Made by a program: the position numbers and the translations under genes. From contig NZ_CP150207.1 in assembly GCF_037969765.1 (NCBI RefSeq), forward strand, positions 1,660,001 to 1,724,000: a stretch of 64,000 bases of DNA, given 5' to 3'. Positions 18,715-26,514 of this stretch are shown piece after piece. Within the stretch, counting starts at the first letter, position 1. Every line of letters starts with the position of its first letter. This DNA is from Paenibacillus sp. FSL W8-0186 (lineage in GTDB: Bacteria; Bacillota; Bacilli; Paenibacillales; Paenibacillaceae). Under the pieces are notes generated by a model that was not told where the DNA came from, did not search any database, and worked only from the letters and a program-made list of their open reading frames with translations.

Positions 18715-19968
18715 CTACGGATTAATAATGCTATTGATTTTTTGTCCGGCTTCTGCAGCTGCATCGGCTGGGTCCATCGCCATGGAGAACGATTTTTGAT
18801 ATGCCTCCTGGATGACGGAGGAAATTTCCGGCCATTTCGGATGCGGACCGCGTGGCTGCGCGGACTGCATTTGTTCCAGGAATCCGCTCAGATATTTGTC
18901 GCTCTTCCAATGATCGGACTTCTCGGCCACGTCTTCACGAGGCGAGAAATAGCCGGTTTGCACAAGGAAAGCTTCGAGATTATCCGCTTCGGACATCCAT
19001 TTCAAGAAATCCCAGGCGCCATCTACGTTGTTGCCTTTAATAATTCCGATATTCTCGCCGCCAAGTACGGAGGCCTCTTGTTTGTCGATCGGCAGCTTGG
19101 CAATGGCAAAATTCATGTTAGGAGCATCAGTTTTTACGCCGGCAATATTCCAAGGGCCATTGATCATCATCGCTAGTTTGCCTGAAGAGAACTGCTTTAG
19201 AGTGTCGCTATTGGATAGATTAATGACTTCTTTGCTGACAGAGCCGTCTTTGATGAGATCTGTTAAGAAAGTGAATGCACGGGCAGCTTCGGGAGAGTCG
19301 ATGCTGTCGTAGTTTGCACCGGTGGACAGCAGCCATGGAAGGAAGTCAAATGCACCTTCCTCGGATTTAACGGCAGCAAATCCAAGCCCGTAACGATCGC
19401 CAGTCGTCAATTTTTTAGCGGTTTCGCGAAGCTCGTCCCAAGTTTTAGGCGGCTCGGCGATTCCGGCTTCTTTGAACATATCGGTGTTATAGTAGAGGGC
19501 GAGCGTGTTGCTCGTAAACGGAAGGCCATATAGCTTGCCTTCATATTTAGCGGACTCGAAAGGGCCGTCAAGGTATTGGCTTCCCTGACCCCATTCATTG
19601 ACGCGGTCGGTAAGGTCTTCGAATATTCCGGCAGCAGCGAAGGAAGCGTGGTCAGGATTATCGATGGTTACGATATCCGGTAATTCTTCGCCCATGAGGC
19701 CTACGGACAGTCTTTTCTTCATGTCGCCAAATGGCACATATTGCCCAATAACCTGATATTGATCCTGCGAGCTGTTGTATTTTTGAATAGCGTCCTTAAT
19801 CGCAGTTTCTTCATTTCCGCCGAAATAATACCAGAATGTAACTTGTTTTTTGGCTCCGCCATCACTAGAGCTGTTCTTGTCGGCGTTTGTTTGATTCCCC
19901 CCGCATGCGGTAAGCATAATCGAGAAGATCATCATAGCAATGAGGGTAAGCGATGCCTTTTTTTTCAT
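18715..19968 (-). CDS. Sugar ABC transporter substrate-binding lipoprotein
   Basis: A 417-residue extracellular binding protein of the family-1 (MalE/UgpB-like) fold. The N-terminus is a lipoprotein signal ending in the lipobox LTAC (Cys about 22), followed by an Asn/Ser-rich linker. The typical VTFWYYFGG strand and an internal LPFTSNTLALYYNTDMFKEA segment are present. AAAGGGG precedes the ATG. First gene of the operon; a near-palindromic operator matching the one before lacI lies 57 bases upstream. The transported sugar is unknown but should fit the GH31 enzyme. Confidence 0.95.
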   Translation of the reverse strand: MKKKASLTLIAMMIFSIMLTACGGNQTNADKNSSSDGGAKKQVTFWYYFGGNEETAIKDAIQKYNSSQDQYQVIGQYVPFGDMKKRLSVGLMGEELPDIVTIDNPDHASFAAAGIFEDLTDRVNEWGQGSQYLDGPFESAKYEGKLYGLPFTSNTLALYYNTDMFKEAGIAEPPKTWDELRETAKKLTTGDRYGLGFAAVKSEEGAFDFLPWLLSTGANYDSIDSPEAARAFTFLTDLIKDGSVSKEVINLSNSDTLKQFSSGKLAMMINGPWNIAGVKTDAPNMNFAIAKLPIDKQEASVLGGENIGIIKGNNVDGAWDFLKWMSEADNLEAFLVQTGYFSPREDVAEKSDHWKSDKYLSGFLEQMQSAQPRGPHPKWPEISSVIQEAYQKSFSMAMDPADAAAEAGQKINSIINP

Positions 19969-20024
19969 ATTTACGAGCCCCTTTGGTTTTTAAATGAGTT
20001 GAAATATGATTGGAATGTTTTAGA

Positions 20025-20044
20025 AATGATGTACGTTAATCATT
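20025..20044. promoter_or_regulatory. Probable LacI-family operator before the sugar operon
   Basis: AATGATGTACGTTAATCATT matches the perfect palindrome at 21207-21226 at 18 of 20 positions. It sits 57-76 bases upstream of the binding-protein start, in the 115-base gap that follows the lacI gene. Recurrence in both promoters of the region is the evidence. Confidence 0.8.
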
Positions 20045-20083
20045 TTAGCGCAAAAGTAATGCAAGAACGGGAATATCAAAAAA

Positions 20084-21127
20084 TTACAAAAAGAAATTGG
20101 CATTTTCGCGCAGGGCGACTTCAAGCTTGCTTAAGTTAAGAGATGGAATGAAATCGGTTGGACGAGTCAAATGATCGAACAACAGTTTGACGGCTGTATA
20201 GCCTTGATTATGCGGATCCTGGCAAATCGTTGCCGTAATGATGTCCTTCTGCAAATAATCATGTACTTCCGGGGTCATGTCATGACCGATGAGGGCTACG
20301 TCTAGACCCCATTTTTCGATATATTGGGCCATGGCGGCAAGCTGGCCAGTAGCCAAATAAATGCCGTCCACCTCCGAAAGCTGGTCTTTCATTAAGTGTT
20401 CCATCGAGACCTCGATATTATTCCGGTCCAGCTTGAGAGGGCCGATCATTTGCACATTGTCGTAATGGCCGATGACCTCGCGAAAGCCCAGGATCTTTTG
20501 CTGGAACTGAAACATGTTCTCTGTCTCTAGGATGAAGGCTGTTTTCCCTTTGCGGCCGATAAATTTGCACAGCAATTCCGCAGCTAATTTACCTGCGTCC
20601 CGATAATCGCAGCCAACGTAAAATAAGCGCTTACTAATTGGAGAGTCAGTGTTGAATGTGCAGGTGGCAATACCTCTGTTAACAGCTCTGTCAATCAGCT
20701 CCGCGATTTCGAAGGAACCGTCGGAGGAAATAGCGATACCATCGTATTTACCGCTGTCCACAACTTCGTTGATCTTTTCGATCTGCTCTTCAATGTTGGT
20801 ATTCATTGTACGGATGATGTCCACTTGAAGGCCGAAATGAGACAGCTCATCGAGCGCGTTCTTTACGCCGATTTCGATTTGCTCCCAGAAATAAACGGGA
20901 TATGTTTGGAATATGACGGCTATGGAAATCATTCTATTCCTGGATAAGTAGCTTGCTGACTTGTTTGGTGAATAGTTGAGCTCCTCGACAGCTTGCATGA
21001 TTCTGTCATAGGTGGCCTTCTTAACATTCCCCCTCTGGTTCAATGCCCGATCGATCGTAGCTACTGATAAACCGAGTTTTTCCGCTAGCGTTTTCACTGT
21101 TACTTTGTTGTAAGACTCTTTTGACAT
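20084..21127 (-). CDS. LacI family regulator of the sugar operon
   Basis: A 347-residue LacI/GalR-type regulator. The helix-turn-helix is VTVKTLAEKLGLSVATIDRA with the hinge-helix region SPNKSASYL (about residues 5-60), followed by a periplasmic-binding-protein-like effector domain of the ribose-binding type. Start at ATG 21127 behind GAAAGGTG; two in-frame upstream codons (GTG 21136, ATG 21133) overlap that site. It lies upstream of and in the same direction as the sugar operon. Identical operator symmetry in its own promoter and in the operon promoter indicates autoregulation and control of uptake. Confidence 0.93.
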   Translation of the reverse strand: MSKESYNKVTVKTLAEKLGLSVATIDRALNQRGNVKKATYDRIMQAVEELNYSPNKSASYLSRNRMISIAVIFQTYPVYFWEQIEIGVKNALDELSHFGLQVDIIRTMNTNIEEQIEKINEVVDSGKYDGIAISSDGSFEIAELIDRAVNRGIATCTFNTDSPISKRLFYVGCDYRDAGKLAAELLCKFIGRKGKTAFILETENMFQFQQKILGFREVIGHYDNVQMIGPLKLDRNNIEVSMEHLMKDQLSEVDGIYLATGQLAAMAQYIEKWGLDVALIGHDMTPEVHDYLQKDIITATICQDPHNQGYTAVKLLFDHLTRPTDFIPSLNLSKLEVALRENANFFL

Positions 21128-21161
21128 GTTCATCACCTTTCACATCCCTGCTCTCGAAATA

Positions 21162-21199
21162 ATCATAAAAGATAACCTGACGAAATGTCAACGTTTTCA
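21162..21199 (-). promoter_or_regulatory. lacI promoter overlapped by a CcpA cre site
   Basis: On the minus strand TTGACA (21186-21191) and TATGAT (21162-21167) are 18 bases apart. The sequence TGAAAACGTTGACA (21186-21199) fits the cre consensus TGWNANCGNTNWCA at every position and covers the -35 box, so CcpA binding would block the promoter. This predicts carbon catabolite repression of the regulator gene. Confidence 0.75.
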
Positions 21200-21206
21200 T
21201 CGAAAA

Positions 21207-21226
21207 AATGATTAACGTTAATCATT
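21207..21226. promoter_or_regulatory. Perfect 20-bp palindromic operator before lacI
   Basis: AATGATTAACGTTAATCATT is identical to its reverse complement and has the central CG typical of LacI-family sites. It lies just upstream of the -35 box of lacI and recurs with two changes before the sugar operon. Confidence 0.85.
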
Positions 21227-21319
21227 CCATTTGTTGGTACATGCCTAAACCCCTTTGACGGTGGGAGATTGCCCATTTTCCCTATAACAAATGTTACGAA
21301 ATTATTGAAACGTAATGGA

Positions 21320-21348
21320 TTGACGGTAAAGGCAGGGTTTGGTAAAGT
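21320..21348 (+). promoter_or_regulatory. Probable promoter of the CysA-type ATPase gene
   Basis: TTGACG and TAAAGT lie 17 bases apart, leaving an untranslated leader of about 135 bases before the ATG at 21491. Confidence 0.6.
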
Positions 21349-21379
21349 ATTTTGTAAGATCACAGCTAGAAAATTCGTA

Positions 21380-21408
21380 TGCACCAATCCATGGGTGCTT
21401 TTGTTTTA
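21380..21408 (+). terminator. Terminator-like hairpin in the cysA leader
   Basis: GCACC and GGGTGC arms around CAATCCAT-type loop sequence are followed by TTTTGTTTT, between the promoter and the coding start. The stem is short. It could be an attenuator; I recognise no S-box or T-box features beside it. Confidence 0.45.
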
Positions 21409-21490
21409 GATATAATGCCGAGTAAGTTCATAAGAATAATATATAAAGTGAGTCGAGTAAAGGATTTAATCGAAAGGATGTGGCCTCCGA

Positions 21491-22555
21491 ATGCATGTGG
21501 AAGTAAAAAACTTGGATAAACATTTTGGCAATTTTCATGCCGTCAAAGACGTCAGCTTTGGAATCGAGAAAGGACAGCTGATCGGTCTGCTCGGACCGAG
21601 CGGTGGAGGAAAAACTTCCATTTTGCGTATGTTGGCAGGCTTGGAACAGCCTGATTCCGGGGAAATTTTGTTCCATGGACAACAGGTTAACAACCTAGCT
21701 CCGCAAGAGCGCGGGATTGGCTTCGTCTTTCAGAGCTATGCCTTGTTCAAGCATATGACGGTCTTTGACAATATCGCATTCGGCCTGCAGGTAAAGAAGG
21801 TTCCTAAGGCTGCGATTAAGGAGCGGGTCATGGAACTTGTGGAGCTCACCGGCCTGAAAGGGTTTGAGCAGCGTTATCCGCATCAGCTGTCCGGCGGGCA
21901 GCGTCAGCGGGTCGCCTTTGCCCGTGCTTTGGCTCCAGAGCCGCAGCTGCTCCTGCTGGATGAGCCTTTTGCCGCGATTGATGCCAAGATACGACAGGAG
22001 CTTCGTTCCTGGCTCCGCGAGCTGATCGAGCGTGTTGGGATTACTTCTATTTTCGTCACGCATGACCAGGATGAGGCCATTGAGGTTGCGGATGAAATTA
22101 TGATTATCAACCAGGGCCGCCTGGAACAGAAGGGAACGCCTTGGGATATTTATAAAGAGCCGATTACGCCGTTTGTTGCGTCGTTTATCGGGCAGTCCAC
22201 GCTCGTGGAGAGAGCCTCCGAGTTGAAGGGCTTTGAGGAGGCAGCGGAAGGCCAAGGTATACGGGCATTTGTTCGTCCGGAATACATTGAGGTGGGAACG
22301 GAGCAGGAGTTCATCTTGAAGTCCGCAACCGCACCGGGAGTCGTCAAGCATTTGCACTTCCGGGGGAGCGAATGGCTCGTGGAGGTTGAGGTTGGCGGAC
22401 ATAAATTAACGACGTTCCGGTCGCTGGAAAAAGAGACGCTTCATGCCGGACAGGAGGTAAGAGTGCTGGTGCACCGGGCCTATCTGTTTAATGACGAGAA
22501 GAGCTGGATTGTGGAGAATCCGCTGAAAGGCGATCCACTGAGCGTAATGATTTAA
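21491..22555 (+). CDS. cysA: Sulfate/thiosulfate-type ABC transporter ATPase (CysA-like)
   Basis: A 354-residue importer ATPase. Walker A is GPSGGGKTS, the signature LSGGQRQRVAFARALA, Walker B LLLLDEPFAAID, and the switch His is in FVTHDQDEAIEVAD; a C-terminal TOBE regulatory region follows residue 240. The run IRQELRSWLRELIERVGITS is characteristic of the CysA group. No sulfate permeases or binding protein are adjacent, so the ATPase is an orphan here. It lies divergent from lacI; its leader holds a terminator-like hairpin. It could instead serve another importer of the same subfamily. Confidence 0.85.
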   Translation: MHVEVKNLDKHFGNFHAVKDVSFGIEKGQLIGLLGPSGGGKTSILRMLAGLEQPDSGEILFHGQQVNNLAPQERGIGFVFQSYALFKHMTVFDNIAFGLQVKKVPKAAIKERVMELVELTGLKGFEQRYPHQLSGGQRQRVAFARALAPEPQLLLLDEPFAAIDAKIRQELRSWLRELIERVGITSIFVTHDQDEAIEVADEIMIINQGRLEQKGTPWDIYKEPITPFVASFIGQSTLVERASELKGFEEAAEGQGIRAFVRPEYIEVGTEQEFILKSATAPGVVKHLHFRGSEWLVEVEVGGHKLTTFRSLEKETLHAGQEVRVLVHRAYLFNDEKSWIVENPLKGDPLSVMI

Positions 22556-22580
22556 ATGGTAATTATCATATTAGTTACTT

Positions 22581-22619
22581 CAACAACCGTCCTTGAATTG
22601 ATAAGGACGGTTGTTTTTT
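22581..22619 (+). terminator. Terminator after cysA
   Basis: CAACAACCGTCCTT pairs with AAGGACGGTTGTTTTTTG across an 8-base loop, 25 bases after the stop. Confidence 0.92.
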
Positions 22620-22786
22620 GCTGGAGACGGGAAACTGTACAGCGAATGTATGAAGGGGCTTTTGCCTGGTATTGTCGGGCGGCGGGTTCGTACTTGCGGC
22701 ACATAGGAGGATGACCGAGGGCTAAGGATATAGCCGCTAGACTGTGTTAAAATGATGTCATATGTGTTCAAACGGATTAAACAGAA

Positions 22787-23890
22787 TTGCACAGAGTCAA
22801 TATCAATAGACAATCTATCCAAAACATTGTTGTCAACGGGGTGATTAGAGAAGTGAGAAAAGGAGCAGACGGCGAGAAGGCCGGGCGGACGGCGGGTACA
22901 TTGGATGAGCTAATGGATGACCAATTCAATGAACGACGAGATGTACGATTGAATGAGAGACTGAATAGACGATTGAGAGAGCAGCAGGATAAACAACAGG
23001 ATGAACAACGGAATGAACAACAGGATGAACAACGGAAGGAACAATGGAATGAACAACAGGATGAACAACGGAAGGAACAATGGAATGAACAACAAGCCGG
23101 TTGCTTGACCGAGGCGGCAGGAGATCGATTAATGTTTTGGGGAACGGGAGACGCGATGGGCGTACCCAGGGTATATTGCGATTGCGAAATATGCGATGAA
23201 GCGAGACAGCAGGGCATCAATCGGCGGTACCGCTCGTCCGTGCTGCTGGAAGGCAGGGAGGGGTCATTTCTTATTGATTGCGGACCGGATTGGCGTAAGG
23301 CGATGGAGCGGAAGGGCCTGCGTTTTATAGAGCATATTGTGGTGACGCATGCTCACTTCGATCATATCGGCGGGCTGCCGGAATGGGCAGATTCCTGTCG
23401 CTGGCTGAACCGGCGGGGACAGCTGTATGCGCCGCAGGAAGTAATAAACATGATTGTGCGCCAATATCCTTGGCTGGCGGCACAACTGGATATGCATGCG
23501 ATTGATCAAGGCTTTGATTTGGCTGGGTGGCATATCGAGGGCTGGAAGGTATTCCACGGCAAAAACGGCTACTCCTACGCCTATCGCCTTTCCAAGCAGG
23601 GATACGTCTGGGTCTATTGCTCCGATGCGATCGCGCTATCCGAGGAACAGAAAGAGCCGCTTCGCGGATTGGATTTACTCATTTTAGGAACGAGCTTCTA
23701 TGAGGAGAAGGCAGAGTTCTCGACCCGCTCTGTATATGACATCAAAGAGGCGCTGGTGCTGCTTCAGGAAGTACAGCCGAAGCGTGCGCTATTTACCCAT
23801 ATGTCCCACGATATCGACCTGCGACGAGACTATGCGCTGCCCGAGGGCGTGGAGCTGGCTTATGCGGGCCAGCTGGTTGAATTAGGGTAG
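22787..23890 (+). CDS. MBL-fold hydrolase (PhnP-like) with an expanded N-terminal repeat
   Basis: The metallo-beta-lactamase core begins at RLMFWGTGDAMGVP (residue about 114) and has CDCEICDEA, DCGPDW, the metal motif THAHFDHIGG, CSDAIA and THMSHDID. It resembles PhnP-type cyclic phosphodiesterases; the substrate is not known. The frame is open 115 codons upstream, through a run of 14 four-codon repeats rich in Glu, Gln, Arg and Asn. The start is uncertain: TTG 22787 (downstream of an extended -10, TGTTAAAAT at 22745), GTG 22842, or ATG 23132 behind AGGAG. The last would remove part of the first core strand, so an upstream start seems more likely. Confidence 0.75.
   Translation: MHRVNINRQSIQNIVVNGVIREVRKGADGEKAGRTAGTLDELMDDQFNERRDVRLNERLNRRLREQQDKQQDEQRNEQQDEQRKEQWNEQQDEQRKEQWNEQQAGCLTEAAGDRLMFWGTGDAMGVPRVYCDCEICDEARQQGINRRYRSSVLLEGREGSFLIDCGPDWRKAMERKGLRFIEHIVVTHAHFDHIGGLPEWADSCRWLNRRGQLYAPQEVINMIVRQYPWLAAQLDMHAIDQGFDLAGWHIEGWKVFHGKNGYSYAYRLSKQGYVWVYCSDAIALSEEQKEPLRGLDLLILGTSFYEEKAEFSTRSVYDIKEALVLLQEVQPKRALFTHMSHDIDLRRDYALPEGVELAYAGQLVELG
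22928..23095 (+). repeat. 12-bp tandem repeat, 14 units, in frame
   Basis: Units such as GATGAACAACGG, AATGAACAACAG and AAGGAACAATGG repeat with a 12-base step; the last seven include a 36-bp higher-order unit present twice. Each unit encodes D/N/K-E-Q-R/Q/W. Copy number changes would keep the frame of the MBL hydrolase. Confidence 0.85.
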
Positions 23891-24566
23891 CATCCAGCCC
23901 AAATAAATCATGAAGCTCGCATGGTTGTAACTAAGAGAATGCAACCGTCATGAGATGCCAGGCACCGCGTACTGGGAGCTGCAAGGGATAGGTTGATCTT
24001 ATGCCAAAGTACAGGAATTTTCTCGTATAGAGACTTAAATAGGCGTATTGATGCGAAAAGGTCTCGGCCTCTAACTCGGCCCCTTAATTGAACAGAAGTC
24101 TTTCTCTCCAAAAATGAAACTACTGATTTATGATTGTTCCTAGATGGTTAAGACTGGTCAAGATTAGGTAACTAGATGTATTTCATGCAGTTAGTTCGTC
24201 CGATTTGGGCGTGTTAGAGGGAACTAACTGCAATACCTGCATTTAGTTTTAAGCTATTTCGGCGAATTCGCTCTATTCAGGTTAACTAACTGCATGTTTT
24301 ACATTTAGTGCCTGTAATTTTCGATAAAATGGCTTAACTAGATGTATAAAATACATTCCGCTTTTAAATAATCGGTGTTTGCTTTCGAAAACGAAGGGAA
24401 AACTCCATATTAAGGTAATGTTGCAGCATCTACTTCAAACGTAAGTTAAAATCCAACAGAACTCTGCAGCTTTGCAGTATTATTGCTTTATTGCCTCCAC
24501 ATTGATCCGTCCCTAGCTTAAATCCAGGTTCAATAATTCAGATTCAAAAATCAGATCCAACAAATA
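23891..24566. repeat. Gene-free stretch with inverted-repeat elements (family 2)
   Basis: No convincing gene is present. Between about 24169 and 24356 the words TAACTAGATGTATTTCATGC + AGTTAGTT, GAACTAACTGCAATACCTGC + ATTTAGTTTT, AACTAACTGCATGTTTTACA + TTTAGT and TAACTAGATGTATAAAATAC occur in alternating orientation. Each is a variant of AACTARATG, about ten bases, GCAGTTAGTT. This resembles in layout, but not in sequence, the elements at 9743 and 37189. Confidence 0.6.
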
Positions 24567-24600
24567 AGAACCTCGCATTCCTATCCATGCGAGGTTCTTT
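24567..24600 (-). terminator. Terminator of the HAD phosphatase gene
   Basis: AAGAACCTCGCAT and ATGCGAGGTTCTT form a perfect 13-bp stem around an 8-base loop, 38 bases beyond the stop at 24638; the flanks are A/T-rich on both sides. Confidence 0.88.
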
Positions 24601-24637
24601 ACTGTACCGCTTATCTATGAATGTATCCCGGCAAGCT

Positions 24638-25441
24638 TTATGCTTCACGATTGAAAATAAACTTATCGATCGCGTGCTTGACCCCATCCTCGTTATTGCT
24701 CAGGGTAACGTAATCGGCGATTTGTTTCAGCGCGGGGATGGCGTTGCCCATGGCGACGCCGAGTCCAGCGGCCTCCAGCATTTCATGGTCATTCCAGGAG
24801 TCCCCGATCGCGATCGTCTCATCCAGTCCGCAGCCGAAATGGTTGGCGATAAATTTCAGCGCATGGCCTTTTGTCCCCTCTTTGTGCATAAACTCCAGGA
24901 AGTTCGGCTTGGACTTGGTAATATGCACCGAAGGACCAAGCAGCTCCCTGAGCACAGGGGCAACTTCATCCAAGTAATCCGGCTCATCGATAATAAGCAT
25001 TTTTGGCGTAGGCAGCGCCACGAGCTTGGCAAAATCCGGTTCGATAAAATACTCCGTGTTGTTGAGGGACGTATAGTCGATCAGCTTCTGATTTTCCTCT
25101 CTCGCATAGAGCTTGTCATCGATATACGTTTGCAGATGCAAATTGTGCTCTACGCAATAGTCAAAAAGCTTGCTGGCCGCGTCCAAAGGGAGATAGCGCT
25201 CATAGAGCACCTTCTCGTCGAGCAGATTTTTGACATAGGCGCCTTGATACGTAATGATCGGCACGTTGAGGCCAGTCTGGCGGGCGATGGCTTGAGCTGA
25301 GGAATAGGCTCTGCCGGTCGCGAGGGTAACGACGACACCGGCGGCAATCGCTTCTTCCAATGCTCTTTGCGTGGCTGGGGTGACCTCTTTGTCATCGTTA
25401 ATTAAAGTATCATCAATATCAATTGCAATAAGCTTATACAT
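24638..25441 (-). CDS. Cof-type HAD-IIB phosphatase
   Basis: A 267-residue haloacid-dehalogenase hydrolase of the Cof/YidA subclass (IIB cap). Motif I is AIDIDDTLIND, with the nucleophile and general-acid Asp pair; motif II TLATGRAYSSA; the cap lies between about residues 85 and 190; motif IV is AIGDSWNDHEMLEAAGLGVA. These enzymes dephosphorylate small sugar phosphates or cofactors; specificity cannot be read. Start at ATG 25441 behind AGGAGATATC; the upstream ATG at 25468 has no ribosome binding site. It is monocistronic with a strong terminator. Confidence 0.93.
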   Translation of the reverse strand: MYKLIAIDIDDTLINDDKEVTPATQRALEEAIAAGVVVTLATGRAYSSAQAIARQTGLNVPIITYQGAYVKNLLDEKVLYERYLPLDAASKLFDYCVEHNLHLQTYIDDKLYAREENQKLIDYTSLNNTEYFIEPDFAKLVALPTPKMLIIDEPDYLDEVAPVLRELLGPSVHITKSKPNFLEFMHKEGTKGHALKFIANHFGCGLDETIAIGDSWNDHEMLEAAGLGVAMGNAIPALKQIADYVTLSNNEDGVKHAIDKFIFNREA

Positions 25442-25494
25442 CGTCTGGATATCTCCTCTTCTAGTCATGATTGAAGCTATAATAGCAACAAACG

Positions 25495-26508
25495 CTAAGT
25501 AGCACTCTTGGTAGGCAACGGGGAAGGGATGCTCTCCTTCTTGCCGCCCTCCTTATTGTCCTCAGACTTCGCAATGCAGGCGCTTTTGCTCCCCTGATTC
25601 GGGCTGTGCCCTGCTTTTAATTCGGCCAGGATCATTCCGGTAAAAATAAAGCCGCAGCCCAGAAGGGCAGACCAGCCAAGCTGTTCGCCGGCGAACAGCA
25701 CGCCCGTAATCGCTGCAAATACCGGTTCCATCGCGAAAATAACAGCAACCCGCACCGGGCTCGTGTAATTTTGACAGACAGTCTGAATCCAAAAGGCAAA
25801 GGCGCTGGTCGGGCCGATAGAAACAAGCAGCGCCAGCAGTACTTCAGGCCGCAGCAGCAGTTCCGTCGTTTGCGCTAATGTTCCGACATGCTCGGTCATG
25901 AGGGAAGCGGCCAGACTGAACAGCCCGGTCACGCCAAGCTGGACCGTTGCCAGCGGCAGCGCCGGATAACGCGGGGCATAGAGCCCGGTAAAGCCGATAT
26001 GCAGCGCAAAGGCAAAGGCGCAGAACAGAATCAGGACGTCTCCGCGATTCAGTGAGAAGCTGCCGTTCGTGAACGTTAGCAGGTACAGTCCGGCGGCAGC
26101 CAGTATGGCGCTAATCCAGGTGAACACGGACAGTTTGTGCCGAAAAAGAACTACCGACAGGAACGGTACAAGCACCACCGACAAGCCGGTAATGAACCCG
26201 GCATTCGAGGTTGTCGTATAGAGCAGACCGACCGTCTGAAAACCGTAGCCCGCGCATAAAAACAATCCCAGCAGCACGCCATGGCCCAGCAAGCGCATAT
26301 TGAACCGGCGCCAGTCGTTCCGGTAGAACAGCGTCGTAATGATCGCCAGCAGCAGGGAGGCTCCGATGAACCGAATCGCATTGAAGGCGAGCGGCGGGAG
26401 TGCCTGCACCGCATTTTGCACGATCAGAAAAGTGCAGCCCCACATCAAGGCGACGAAGAGCAGGCTCAAGTCGGCGATGCGGGAACGCGGCATGTTTATT
26501 TTTATCAC
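25495..26508 (-). CDS. DMT-family (EamA) membrane transporter
   Basis: A 337-residue membrane protein with ten predicted helices in two EamA repeats; the first begins LSLLFVALMWGCTFLIVQNA and the second near residue 160. The C-terminal 40 residues are polar. Family members export amino acids or other metabolites; no substrate is evident. The longest start is GTG 26508, 6 bases after the lplA stop, behind a weak GAAAGAG; ATG 26493 is an alternative. Close spacing suggests cotranscription with lplA. Confidence 0.9.
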   Translation of the reverse strand: MIKINMPRSRIADLSLLFVALMWGCTFLIVQNAVQALPPLAFNAIRFIGASLLLAIITTLFYRNDWRRFNMRLLGHGVLLGLFLCAGYGFQTVGLLYTTTSNAGFITGLSVVLVPFLSVVLFRHKLSVFTWISAILAAAGLYLLTFTNGSFSLNRGDVLILFCAFAFALHIGFTGLYAPRYPALPLATVQLGVTGLFSLAASLMTEHVGTLAQTTELLLRPEVLLALLVSIGPTSAFAFWIQTVCQNYTSPVRVAVIFAMEPVFAAITGVLFAGEQLGWSALLGCGFIFTGMILAELKAGHSPNQGSKSACIAKSEDNKEGGKKESIPSPLPTKSAT

Positions 26509-26514
26509 GATCGG

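Noticed and set aside
21200..21490. S-box or T-box riboswitch before the CysA-type gene
   Set aside because: No SAM-I core words and no T-box GGTGG element are present; only a short terminator-like hairpin.
22910..23095. Minus-strand frame of repeated LFIPLFLP, resembling a hydrophobic peptide
   Set aside because: It is the antisense of the 12-bp repeat in the MBL hydrolase gene and has no start signal.
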